DNA of 64,000 nt, from positions 2,418,001 to 2,482,000 of the forward strand of contig NZ_CP119766.1 in NCBI RefSeq assembly GCF_030378165.1. The letters run 5' to 3'. Position numbers and translations under genes: made by a program. Shown piece by piece: positions 17,996 to 25,678 of this stretch. Below the pieces are notes generated by a model, which was not told the origin of the DNA, did not search any database, and was given only the letters and a program-made list of their open reading frames with translations. Numbering within the stretch: position 1 is the first letter of the stretch; each line of letters opens with the position of its first letter. Source of the DNA: Flavobacterium panacagri. GTDB taxonomy: Bacteria > Bacteroidota > Bacteroidia > Flavobacteriales > Flavobacteriaceae.

Positions 17996-19738
17996 ATGTT
18001 TAAAAAAAGCAGATTAGGTAGTGCATTGATAAGCGCATTCATTTTAATGAGTGCTTTTTCATCGTGTAAAAAAATTTCGCAAAAATCACAATCGGTTGTG
18101 TATTCCGATTATGCTGTTTTTGACTGGTTTGATTATCGAGGAAATGACGATGCGTATCAAAATCTAACAAAATCTGATGCTGAGTATTTAAATCCTGTTT
18201 TGGCTGGTTTTTATCCTGATCCTACAATCTGCAGGGTTGAGGATAAGTTTTACTTGGTGAATTCTTCTTTTTGCTATTTTCCTGGACTTCCTATTTTTGA
18301 AAGTACCGATTTAGTAAACTGGAAACAGATTGGAAATATTATAAACCGTCGCGAACAATCCGATTTTGGCAATTCTCGTCTTTCAGGCGGCATGTATGCG
18401 CCAACAATTCGATACAATAAAGGCATTTTTTATGTGATTTGTACCAATGTCAGCGGAGTGGGTAATTTTATTGTTACAGCTAAAAATCCGTCTGGGCCTT
18501 GGTCAAATCCGATTGCGCTTCCTGAAGTTAACGGAATCGATCCAGATCTCTTTTTTGATGAAGACGGAAAAGCTTATATTACACATAACGGGCCTCCGCC
18601 TAATAATGTTTCGCTTCACGATGGCCATCGCGCCATTTATATGCTGGAATACGATTTGGAAAAACAAAAAACCACAACAGCTCCCAAATTGGTTATTAAC
18701 GGCGGAACCGATATGGCTATAAAACCAGTCTGGATTGAAGGGCCGCATGTGATTAAAAAAGATGGATTTTATTATCTGATTTGTGCTCAGGGTGGAACAG
18801 GTTTCAATCATTCTGAAGTGGTTTTTAGAAGTAAAAACATCTATGGCCCTTATGAAAGTTATGCTAATAACCCGATTTTGACGCAATCGCATTTAGACCC
18901 AAATCGTAAAAATTTAGTTTCGACAACAGGTCATGCTGATTTTGTTCAATTGTCAAACGGCGATTGGTGGTCAGTATTTTTGGGCTGTCGTCCTTATGAA
19001 GGTGATTTGTATAATACTGGAAGAGAGACCTTCATGATGCCTGTGCAATGGAAAAACGATTGGCCAGAAATTGTCGGCGGAAATGAGCCTATTCCTATGA
19101 TTCATAAACGACCAAATCTTATTCTTTCAAAAGAAAAAATAGAAGCCAATAACGGGAATTTTGTTTGGCAAGATAATTTTGATTCGGATGAATTGGGTTT
19201 GAAATGGAATTTTATTCGAACTCCTTTAGAAAAATGGTATGATTTAAAAGACGGAAAATTATATATCAAACCGAGAAATGAATCGATTCATACCGAAACT
19301 AATTTCTCTTTTATTGGAAGACGACAACAGCATTTAAAGTTTGAAGCTTCAGTGAAGTTTGAATTTACACCAAAAGATAATTTACAAGTTGCGGGTCTAA
19401 CTGCTTTCCAGAATGAAAAACATTATTTGTTGATTGGAAAGCGCCTGAATACTGATAAGAAGCAAGAGGTTTTTGTAGAAAGAACTGCGAGTAAAATCAA
19501 TAATGGAAAATCGGAGATAATTGCTAAAAAAGATCTTTTTGATTCTGATAAAGACTTATTAGTGAAAATTGAAGGAAATGGAAGATTATATAGTTTTTAT
19601 TTTAAAACAAAAGAAAAAGAAAAGTGGAATTTGTTAATTAAAGATGTTGATGGGGCTATTTTAAGTACAAAAGAAGCTGGAGGTTTTGTAGGGACGTATT
19701 TGGCGATGTATGCGTCGAGTAGGCATTTTGCGAGATAA
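17996..19738 (+). CDS. GH43 glycosidase with C-terminal beta-sandwich, lipoprotein
   Basis: 580 residues. The signal peptide ends in a lipobox with Cys24 (AFSSCKK). The GH43 domain covers about 64-375: Asp75 in AGFYPDPTICRVEDKFYLVN, Asp182 in NGIDPDLFFDEDGKAYITH and Glu248 in WIEGPHVIKKDGFYYLI. A concanavalin-like C-terminal domain (about 390-580, DNFDSDELGLKWNFIRTP) matches the layout of XynB3-like beta-xylosidases. It would act on oligomers in the periplasm or at a membrane. The coding start contains an exact copy of the regulon operator at 18089-18098. It ends the symporter operon. Confidence 0.94.
   Translation: MFKKSRLGSALISAFILMSAFSSCKKISQKSQSVVYSDYAVFDWFDYRGNDDAYQNLTKSDAEYLNPVLAGFYPDPTICRVEDKFYLVNSSFCYFPGLPIFESTDLVNWKQIGNIINRREQSDFGNSRLSGGMYAPTIRYNKGIFYVICTNVSGVGNFIVTAKNPSGPWSNPIALPEVNGIDPDLFFDEDGKAYITHNGPPPNNVSLHDGHRAIYMLEYDLEKQKTTTAPKLVINGGTDMAIKPVWIEGPHVIKKDGFYYLICAQGGTGFNHSEVVFRSKNIYGPYESYANNPILTQSHLDPNRKNLVSTTGHADFVQLSNGDWWSVFLGCRPYEGDLYNTGRETFMMPVQWKNDWPEIVGGNEPIPMIHKRPNLILSKEKIEANNGNFVWQDNFDSDELGLKWNFIRTPLEKWYDLKDGKLYIKPRNESIHTETNFSFIGRRQQHLKFEASVKFEFTPKDNLQVAGLTAFQNEKHYLLIGKRLNTDKKQEVFVERTASKINNGKSEIIAKKDLFDSDKDLLVKIEGNGRLYSFYFKTKEKEKWNLLIKDVDGAILSTKEAGGFVGTYLAMYASSRHFAR
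18089..18098. promoter_or_regulatory. Operator 10-mer inside the GH43 coding region
   Basis: CAATCGGTTG sits within CACAATCGGTTGTG, the most symmetrical of the six copies. It encodes residues 32-34, just after the lipobox in a poorly conserved linker. It may act as an auxiliary operator or roadblock for the operon. Confidence 0.45.
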
Positions 19739-19763
19739 AGTTTTAAGTGAAGTGGTTTCGTTT

Positions 19764-19872
19764 AGTTTGTCATCCTGACGAAGGAAAGATCACACTAGAA
19801 ACTCCGCACAGAATGTCGCCAATCTTTGTCGATTCTCGAGTGTGATCTTTCCTTCGTCGGGATGACAAAACT
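19764..19872. repeat. Long palindrome of the GTCATCCTGACGAAGG type
   Basis: TTTGTCATCCTGACGAAGG plus AAAGATCACACT on the left pairs almost perfectly with AGTGTGATCTTTCC plus TTCGTCGGGATGACAAA on the right, with about 45 bases in the loop. It starts 26 bases after the GH43 stop and could end the operon transcript. It is related in form to 13942-14045. Confidence 0.85.
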
Positions 19873-19884
19873 GAGAGTGAACTT

Positions 19885-20105
19885 CTTAGCGTTCTTTGCG
19901 TAAACCTTTGCGAACTTTGCGGTTAAATCACTTTATGTAGTTACTATTGTGATTTTTCCTTTTAAATGGAAATGACAAGATTGTGTCTCTTGAACTCGCT
20001 TTGCGTGAGGGATAGCAGTGGAAAGCCCGGAGCCTGACGAAGGAAGTGCGAGGACTTGAAACGGATAGCCTCCCGATAGCTATCGGGACAAGCACACGCC
20101 CAAAT
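19885..20105. repeat. Mosaic of repeat-like intergenic sequence
   Basis: The first part (19885-19928) has three spaced copies of the TTTGCG motif (CTTTGCGTAAACCTTTGCGAA followed by CTTTGCGG). The second (about 19985-20105) is GC-richer than its surroundings (GAGGGATAGCAGTGGAAAGC, then GGACTTGAAACGGATAGC) and contains the perfect 18-bp palindrome TCCCGATAGCTATCGGGA at 20071-20088. No ORF is convincing. The composition is unlike the flanking DNA, and from memory similar stretches occur between genes in flavobacteria. It is probably a dispersed repeat or a structured RNA remnant. Confidence 0.5.
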
Positions 20106-20177
20106 TATTGAAAAATAGATTTTTAAAAACTTAACATAATTAATACAAAAAACAATTTTTTATAAAATATTTTTAGC

Positions 20178-20216
20178 TACTTTAGCATAACAGAACGGAA
20201 CAGAACGGTATGCTAA
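20178..20216 (+). promoter_or_regulatory. Promoter and probable self-operator of the GntR gene
   Basis: A -7-like box TACTTTAG at 20178-20185 is followed by an inverted repeat. TTAGCATA at 20182-20189 pairs with TATGCTAA at 20209-20216, which includes the ATG. Between them the 10-mer AACAGAACGG occurs twice in tandem (20189-20198 and 20199-20208). Position over the start codon suggests autorepression. Confidence 0.55.
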
Positions 20217-21217
20217 AAGAAGAAGAAAAATTTGAGTTTATAATCAATCACGAAAGTGATATTCCAAAGTATCAGCAGTTGGTGGATGGAATTACAAATT
20301 CGATTGCGGAGAATATTCTGCAAAAAGGAGATTTGCTTCCGTCGGTGAATGTGATCTGTAAAACGTATCAGCTTTCGAGAGACACGGTTTTTAAGGCTTA
20401 TTCGATTTTAAAAGACCAAAATACGATTGAATCTGTGCCGAATAAAGGCTATTACGTAGCGGGTGAAACAAGAAAAGTGCTTTTGGTTCTAGATACGTTT
20501 AAGGCATATAAAGAGGTTTTGTATCATTCGGTTGTGAATAATCTGCCCGATAATGTGATTATCGATGTGCAGTTTCATCATTATAATATTGATGTTTTTA
20601 AAACGATTATCAATAACGGAATTGGGAAGTATTATAAATACGTGGTGATGAATTTTGATCATCGGGATATTGCTCCGGCATTGTCGGCAATTTCAAGTGA
20701 CAAATTGCTTTTGATTGACTGGAATATTCAGGCGAAAAAGACGAACAATTATGTTTTTCAGGATTTCGGGAAAGCGTTTTATGAGTCTTTGACAGAGGCA
20801 GTTTATTTGTTTAAAAAGTATAAAAAGATACAATTTGTCTATCCTGATTTTACGAATCACCCGTGGGAAACAGTGGAATTTTTTAAGAAATTCTGTGCCG
20901 ATTTTGGTTTTGAATACGAAGTGATTACAGATCCGAAGAAGTTCAATATCGAAAAAGGCATTGCTTATATCAGTGTAAGCGACAGGATTTTAGGGCACTT
21001 TTTAGAGCAGTGTAAAGAGAAGGATTACGAACCGGGAAAAGATGTTGGCTTTTTATCGTACAACGAAACCCCGATGAAGAAATTTATATACAAAGGAATT
21101 TCGGTTGTTTCAACTGATTTTAAAGAAATAGGAACCAAAGCAGCGGCATTTATTACGCATGACGAAGAAACGAAGTGTTATGTGCCGACAAAATTAATAA
21201 TAAGAGAATCATTGTAA
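20210..21217 (+). CDS. GntR-family regulator with sugar-binding-like C-terminal domain (AraR-like layout)
   Basis: 335 residues. The GntR winged helix covers about residues 17-85 (PKYQQLVDGITNSIAENILQ, KGDLLPSVNVICKTYQLSRD, IESVPNKGYYVAG). The remainder is a LacI/periplasmic-binding-like effector domain (VLLVLDTFKAYKEVLYHSVV, KGIAYISVSDRILGHFLEQC, DVGFLSYNETPMKKFIYKGI, VVSTDFKEIGTKAAAFI). That combination is the AraR architecture. The stop is 2 bases before xylB, so it is co-transcribed with xylB-xylA and should control pentose catabolism; xylose or arabinose as ligand is inference. A dyad over its own start points to autoregulation. Confidence 0.92.
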   Translation: MLKEEEKFEFIINHESDIPKYQQLVDGITNSIAENILQKGDLLPSVNVICKTYQLSRDTVFKAYSILKDQNTIESVPNKGYYVAGETRKVLLVLDTFKAYKEVLYHSVVNNLPDNVIIDVQFHHYNIDVFKTIINNGIGKYYKYVVMNFDHRDIAPALSAISSDKLLLIDWNIQAKKTNNYVFQDFGKAFYESLTEAVYLFKKYKKIQFVYPDFTNHPWETVEFFKKFCADFGFEYEVITDPKKFNIEKGIAYISVSDRILGHFLEQCKEKDYEPGKDVGFLSYNETPMKKFIYKGISVVSTDFKEIGTKAAAFITHDEETKCYVPTKLIIRESL

Positions 21218-21219
21218 GT

Positions 21220-22701
21220 ATGTATTATATCGGATATGATATTGGAAGTTCTTCTGTGAAAGCAGCAATTGTTGAAGCAGAAACGGGTAAAAAAGTGATC
21301 GTTTTGAATGAACCGCAAAACGAAATGGAAATCCTTTCAATTCACCCAGACTGGGCAGAGCAGGATCCAGAAATTTGGTGGCAGTACATTTGTACGGCAA
21401 CAAAAAGAGCGATTAAAGAAGCTAATATTGATGCGTCTAAAATTCAGGGAATTGGTATTTCGTACCAAATGCACGGATTGGTGATTGTGGACAAAGAAGG
21501 CGCTCCGTTACGAAATTCAATTATCTGGTGCGACAGCCGTGCGGTTGAAATTGGGAATACCGCTTTCGCCGAAATTGGAGAAGAGAAATGCATGTCGCAT
21601 TTATTGAATTCTCCAGGAAATTTCACGGCTTCGAAACTGAAATGGGTTAAAGAAAACGAACCAGCAGTTTACAATAAAATTGCGAAATACATGCTTCCGG
21701 GAGATTACATCGCTTTGAAATTGACAGGCGAAGTAACGACTACCAAAAATGGTTTGTCTGAAGGAATGCTTTGGGATTATAAAGAAAATAAAGTAGCCGA
21801 CTGGCTTTTAGAATATTATGGAATTGATACAGCATTGACTCCAAAAATCGTAGAAAATTTTACAAATCAAGGTGTTGTTACAGAAAAAGCTGCTGCAGAA
21901 TCGGGTCTTCCTGCTGGAATTCCGATTGTTTACCGAGCGGGAGATCAGCCAAATAACGCTTTGTCATTGAATGTACTTCGTTCGGGAGAAGTTGCAGCAA
22001 CGGGCGGTACGTCGGGTGTTTTCTATGCTGTTACAGAAACAAACTCAGGGAAAAGTACTCGTGTAAACAACTTCGTTCATGTAAATTATACAGAATCAAA
22101 TCCGAGAGTTGGCAAATTGCTGAATATAAACGGAGCAGGAATCCAATACAGATGGATGCGAAACAATATCGGAAATGAGTCGTATGAAGAAATGAATGAA
22201 AAAGCATCTCAGATAAATGTAGGTTCGCAAGGATTGGTTGTCATTCCGTTTGGAAATGGCGCTGAAAGAATGTTCAATAACAAAAACATTGGGTCGCATA
22301 TTCTAAACTTGAATTTTAATATTCATACCAATGCACATTTATTTAGAGCATCTTTGGAAGCCATTGCATTTTCTTTTGTTTATGGAATGGAATGCCTGAA
22401 AGATGATAATGCAACTATTAATGTCATAAGAGCTGGAAATGATAATTTATTCCGTTCTGAAATTTTCTCTAATACAGTGGCAACCTTAATTGGACATGAA
22501 ATTGAAATTTACAATACAACCGGAGCAGTAGGAGCGGCAAGAGCTGTTGGCTTGACAGATGGCGACTTTGAAAAATTTGGTTCAGGAATTACAACAAACG
22601 ATCACGTAATGACCTTTTTGCCTCTAAAAAATAAAGAGGAATACGAAACGGCATATAAAAAATGGAAACAAGAATTAGAATTAATATTAACAAATAAATA
22701 A
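21220..22701 (+). CDS. xylB: Xylulokinase XylB (FGGY kinase)
   Basis: 493 residues from the ATG at 21220. An upstream in-frame start would overlap the GntR gene and add a non-conserved tail. The phosphate-binding start YIGYDIGSSSVKAAIVEAETG, then GIGISYQMHGLVIVD and IIWCDSRA, the catalytic-base region YRAGDQPNNALSLN with Asp242, and ATGGTSGVFYAV mark the FGGY family. Length and the QMHGLV segment fit xylulokinase. It phosphorylates D-xylulose to xylulose 5-phosphate. The gene lies 2 bases after the GntR stop and 9 bases before xylA. Confidence 0.95.
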   Translation: MYYIGYDIGSSSVKAAIVEAETGKKVIVLNEPQNEMEILSIHPDWAEQDPEIWWQYICTATKRAIKEANIDASKIQGIGISYQMHGLVIVDKEGAPLRNSIIWCDSRAVEIGNTAFAEIGEEKCMSHLLNSPGNFTASKLKWVKENEPAVYNKIAKYMLPGDYIALKLTGEVTTTKNGLSEGMLWDYKENKVADWLLEYYGIDTALTPKIVENFTNQGVVTEKAAAESGLPAGIPIVYRAGDQPNNALSLNVLRSGEVAATGGTSGVFYAVTETNSGKSTRVNNFVHVNYTESNPRVGKLLNINGAGIQYRWMRNNIGNESYEEMNEKASQINVGSQGLVVIPFGNGAERMFNNKNIGSHILNLNFNIHTNAHLFRASLEAIAFSFVYGMECLKDDNATINVIRAGNDNLFRSEIFSNTVATLIGHEIEIYNTTGAVGAARAVGLTDGDFEKFGSGITTNDHVMTFLPLKNKEEYETAYKKWKQELELILTNK

Positions 22702-22710
22702 AAAAATCAA

Positions 22711-24036
22711 ATGATAGTTTTAGGAGATAAAGAATACTACAAAGGTATTGGCCAAATTAAATTTGAAGGAAAGGAATCTGATAATCCGTTGGCATTTAAA
22801 TATTACAATCCAGACCAGGTTGTGGCTGGAAAAACAATGCGTGAGCACTTTAAATTTGCTATTGCTTACTGGCATACTTTCTGCGGACAAGGAAGCGATC
22901 CATTCGGGCCAGGAACACAGCAATTTGCTTGGGATGCTTCATCAGATCCATATCAAGCCGCAAAAGATAAAGCAGACGCTGCTTTTGAATTCATCAGCAA
23001 AATGGGATTCGATTATTTCTGTTTCCACGATTATGATTTGATTGCTGAAGGAGCAACTTTCGCAGAATCAGAAAAACGTTTGGCATTTATTACAGATTAC
23101 TTAAAACAGAAAAAAGCAGATTCTGGAATTAAATTACTTTGGGGAACTTCAAACTGTTTCTCGAACCCAAGATTCATGAACGGAGCCGCTACAAATCCAG
23201 ATTTTAATGTAGTAGCGAGAGCTGGAGGTCAAGTAAAATTAGCTTTGGATGCAACAATTGCTTTAGGTGGAGAAAACTACGTATTCTGGGGTGGTAGAGA
23301 AGGTTATATGTCTTTACTAAACACAGATATGGGAAGAGAATTAGACCACATGGCGCAATTCTTAGCAATGTCTAGAGACTACGCAAGATCTCAAGGTTTT
23401 AAAGGAACTTTCTTCATCGAGCCAAAACCAATGGAGCCATCTAAACACCAATACGATTTTGACTCGGCTACAGCAATTGGATTCTTGAAAAATTATGGGT
23501 TAGATAAAGATTTCAAAATTAATATTGAGGTAAACCACGCTACTTTGGCTCAGCATACTTTCCAACACGAATTAGAAGTAGCAGCAAAAGCAGGAATGTT
23601 AGGAAGTATCGATGCTAATAGAGGAGATTACCAAAACGGATGGGATACAGATCAGTTCCCAAATAACATTCAAGAAACAACTGAAGCCATGTTGGTTTTC
23701 TTAAAAGCTGGCGGATTGCAAGGCGGAGGAGTTAACTTTGATGCTAAAATCAGAAGAAATTCTACAGACTTAGAAGATGTTTTCTTAGCGCACATTGGCG
23801 GAGCTGATACTTTTGCAAGAGCTTTATTGACTGCAGATAAAATCATCACTTCTTCTCCTTACGAAAAATTAAGAACAGAAAGATACAGTTCATTCGATTC
23901 TGGAAAAGGAAAAGATTTTGCTGAAGGAAAATTAAACCTTAAAGATCTTTACACTATCGCTCACGAAAATGGAGAATTAAATCTTCAAAGCGGTAAACAA
24001 GAATTGTTTGAAAACATCATCAATCAATATATTTAA
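22711..24036 (+). CDS. xylA: Xylose isomerase XylA
   Basis: 441 residues, the length of the long (class II) xylose isomerases. Key sites are visible: His106 and Asp109 in [30 protein letters not shown] at about 191-207, Glu237/Lys239 in [18 protein letters not shown], Glu273 and His276 in [18 protein letters not shown], and GSIDANRGD. The enzyme interconverts D-xylose and D-xylulose with two divalent metals in the cytoplasm. It ends the gntR-xylB-xylA operon, followed by a hairpin repeat at 24060. Confidence 0.98.
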   Translation: MIVLGDKEYYKGIGQIKFEGKESDNPLAFKYYNPDQVVAGKTMREHFKFAIAYWHTFCGQGSDPFGPGTQQFAWDASSDPYQAAKDKADAAFEFISKMGFDYFCFHDYDLIAEGATFAESEKRLAFITDYLKQKKADSGIKLLWGTSNCFSNPRFMNGAATNPDFNVVARAGGQVKLALDATIALGGENYVFWGGREGYMSLLNTDMGRELDHMAQFLAMSRDYARSQGFKGTFFIEPKPMEPSKHQYDFDSATAIGFLKNYGLDKDFKINIEVNHATLAQHTFQHELEVAAKAGMLGSIDANRGDYQNGWDTDQFPNNIQETTEAMLVFLKAGGLQGGGVNFDAKIRRNSTDLEDVFLAHIGGADTFARALLTADKIITSSPYEKLRTERYSSFDSGKGKDFAEGKLNLKDLYTIAHENGELNLQSGKQELFENIINQYI

Positions 24037-24059
24037 TTGATTTAGATTTTCATATCAAA

Positions 24060-24086
24060 CCTAACAGGCTTTCAAAACCTGTTAGG
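24060..24086. repeat. AACAGG hairpin, copy 6
   Basis: CCTAACAGGCTTT pairs with AAACCTGTTAGG (one mismatch) 23 bases after the xylA stop. It may serve as a transcript end. Confidence 0.8.
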
Positions 24087-24378
24087 TTTCTTAAAAAACT
24101 AAAAACTAAATTTTTAAATAGGATAGCCGTAAAAAGTTAAAAATATTTAAAAGTGTTTTTTTAGATAAAAACTTTAAAAATGTGTATTAAGATTATGGCT
24201 TTTTTTCACATTAAGATTTCAGAAAAATAGATTGAAGGTTTAGTTACTATTTTTTTGAAGATCAAAATGAATAAAAAGTCAGTTTGATAAAATAATAAGT
24301 GAGTATTTTTTATTGAAGGTTTTTTGAAGAGCAGAATCAATCGAAATGCACATTTTTCACTCACTAGAACACACTGAG
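24087..24378. other. AT-rich intergenic stretch, no gene seen
   Basis: About 290 bases between the xylA hairpin and the AACTTTGTC hairpin. I see no ORF, no TAnnTTTG box with a spaced TTG, and no operator 10-mer. Confidence 0.4.
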
Positions 24379-24418
24379 AACTTTGTCAATGTTTTAAACT
24401 TTGACAAAGTTTTTTTTA
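24379..24418 (+). terminator. AACTTTGTC hairpin plus T run ahead of the transaldolase
   Basis: AACTTTGTCAA pairs with TTGACAAAGTT (24379-24411) and is followed by seven more T, as in an intrinsic terminator. It is 33 bases before the transaldolase ATG. The same hairpin without the T run recurs at 37926-37958. A TTG (24401-24403) and TACTTTTA (24427-24434) downstream could form a weak promoter overlapping it. Confidence 0.55.
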
Positions 24419-24451
24419 CGCAAAAATACTTTTAACTTAAACCAAAAACTT

Positions 24452-25108
24452 ATGAAATTTTTTATTGACACTGCCAATCTTCAGGACATTGAAGAAGCAC
24501 AGTCTTTAGGCGTTTTAGACGGTGTAACCACCAATCCGTCTTTAATGGCAAAAGAAGGCATTACAGGAAAACAAAACATCCTAAATCATTATTTGGCTAT
24601 TTGTAATATCGTTGATGGCGATGTTTCGGCTGAGGTAATCTCGACTGACTTTGAAGGAATTGTTAGAGAAGGAGAGGAGCTGGCAGCTTTACATCCTCAA
24701 ATTGTAGTAAAACTACCAATGATTGGTGATGGCATAAAAGCCTGTAAATATTTCTCTTCAAAAGGAATTCGTACCAATGTAACTTTGGTATTTTCTGCTG
24801 GACAAGCCTTATTAGCTGCTAAAGCTGGAGCGACTTATGTTTCCCCATTTTTAGGAAGATTAGATGATGTTTCGACTGACGGAATGAACCTAATCGCTGA
24901 AATTAGAGAAATTTACGATAATTATGATTATCAGACACAAATCCTTTCAGCATCAGTAAGACATACGATGCATATTATTAACTGTGCAAAAATTGGTTCA
25001 GATGTTATGACTGGGCCACTTTCAGCAATCAAAGGCTTATTGAAACATCCGTTAACAGATATTGGATTAAAACAGTTTGTTGAAGATGCCAAAAAGATGA
25101 ATTTATAG
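24452..25108 (+). CDS. Small (TalC/MipB-type) transaldolase
   Basis: 218 residues from the ATG at 24452; the earlier in-frame TTG would add a non-conserved, hairpin-encoded tail. MKFFIDTANLQDIEEAQSLG, VLDGVTTNPSLMAKEG, the Schiff-base Lys87 in IVVKLPMIGDG, and YVSPFLGRLDD mark the short transaldolase/fructose-6-phosphate aldolase family. Glu61 (SAEVIST) and Phe133 (SPFLGR) stand where E. coli FSA has Gln59 and Tyr131, which argues for true transaldolase activity. It would recycle pentose phosphates made by XylA/XylB. The gene stands alone, with a strong terminator behind it. Confidence 0.93.
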   Translation: MKFFIDTANLQDIEEAQSLGVLDGVTTNPSLMAKEGITGKQNILNHYLAICNIVDGDVSAEVISTDFEGIVREGEELAALHPQIVVKLPMIGDGIKACKYFSSKGIRTNVTLVFSAGQALLAAKAGATYVSPFLGRLDDVSTDGMNLIAEIREIYDNYDYQTQILSASVRHTMHIINCAKIGSDVMTGPLSAIKGLLKHPLTDIGLKQFVEDAKKMNL

Positions 25109-25131
25109 TCTTAATTTAAGATCATTTTTAG

Positions 25132-25164
25132 AATCCCCTCCAAGATATTTGGAGGGGATTTTTT
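25132..25164 (+). terminator. Rho-independent terminator after the transaldolase
   Basis: AATCCCCTCCAA at 25132-25143 pairs perfectly with TTGGAGGGGATT at 25149-25160, with a five-base loop and a following T run. Confidence 0.92.
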
Positions 25165-25176
25165 ATGAAATAAAAG

Positions 25177-25217
25177 CAACCGATTGTTTGTTTTAGGTTT
25201 TTGTAAGAAATATATTG
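25177..25217 (+). promoter_or_regulatory. Operator CAACCGATTG and possible upstream susC promoter
   Basis: The 10-mer lies at 25177-25186 (flanks AAGCAACCGATTGTTTG). TTTG at 25187-25190 and TATATTG at 25211-25217 could form a promoter with 20 bases between them. It is 350 bases centre-to-centre from the second operator. Confidence 0.5.
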
Positions 25218-25526
25218 TTTAGCGGTTAATAGATTGATTAGTAGTTACTAATTGAATAAAATCCTTATTTTATAAGGGTTGGATAAGGGTTTTCTCTTCA
25301 ATTCTTTTTTGCAGTTTCACTACAACGTTTTAGCGGTTTTTGAAAAAATATTAAATTTTAACTTTTTATGTTTTTTTTAAGATTTATAAGTAAATGATTT
25401 ATTATCTCTAACGTTTTCGTTGTATTAATTCTTGTTTTTGATTATTATTCAAATTTTTAATAATATAAACGAATAATATGTTTTTTTGAAGAGGTATTTT
25501 TTTAAAAATGACAAAAAAAATTAACG

Positions 25527-25563
25527 CAACCGATTGTGTGTTGTTGTTTTTTGTATATATTTG
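25527..25563 (+). promoter_or_regulatory. susC promoter overlapped by operator CAACCGATTG
   Basis: TTG at 25534-25536, 19 bases, then TATATTTG at 25556-25563 is an ideal Bacteroidetes promoter. The operator 10-mer at 25527-25536 includes the -33 TTG, so a bound LacI protein would exclude RNA polymerase. The leader to the ATG at 25679 is about 110 bases. Confidence 0.75.
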
Positions 25564-25678
25564 TTTTGACTATAAGTTGTTTTTTGTTTGATTTCTTTTA
25601 ACATAAAAAAACAAACTATAGGTCAATTAAAAGTAAACTAACTAAACCATACTTATTAACTCATTAAACCAATTATTT

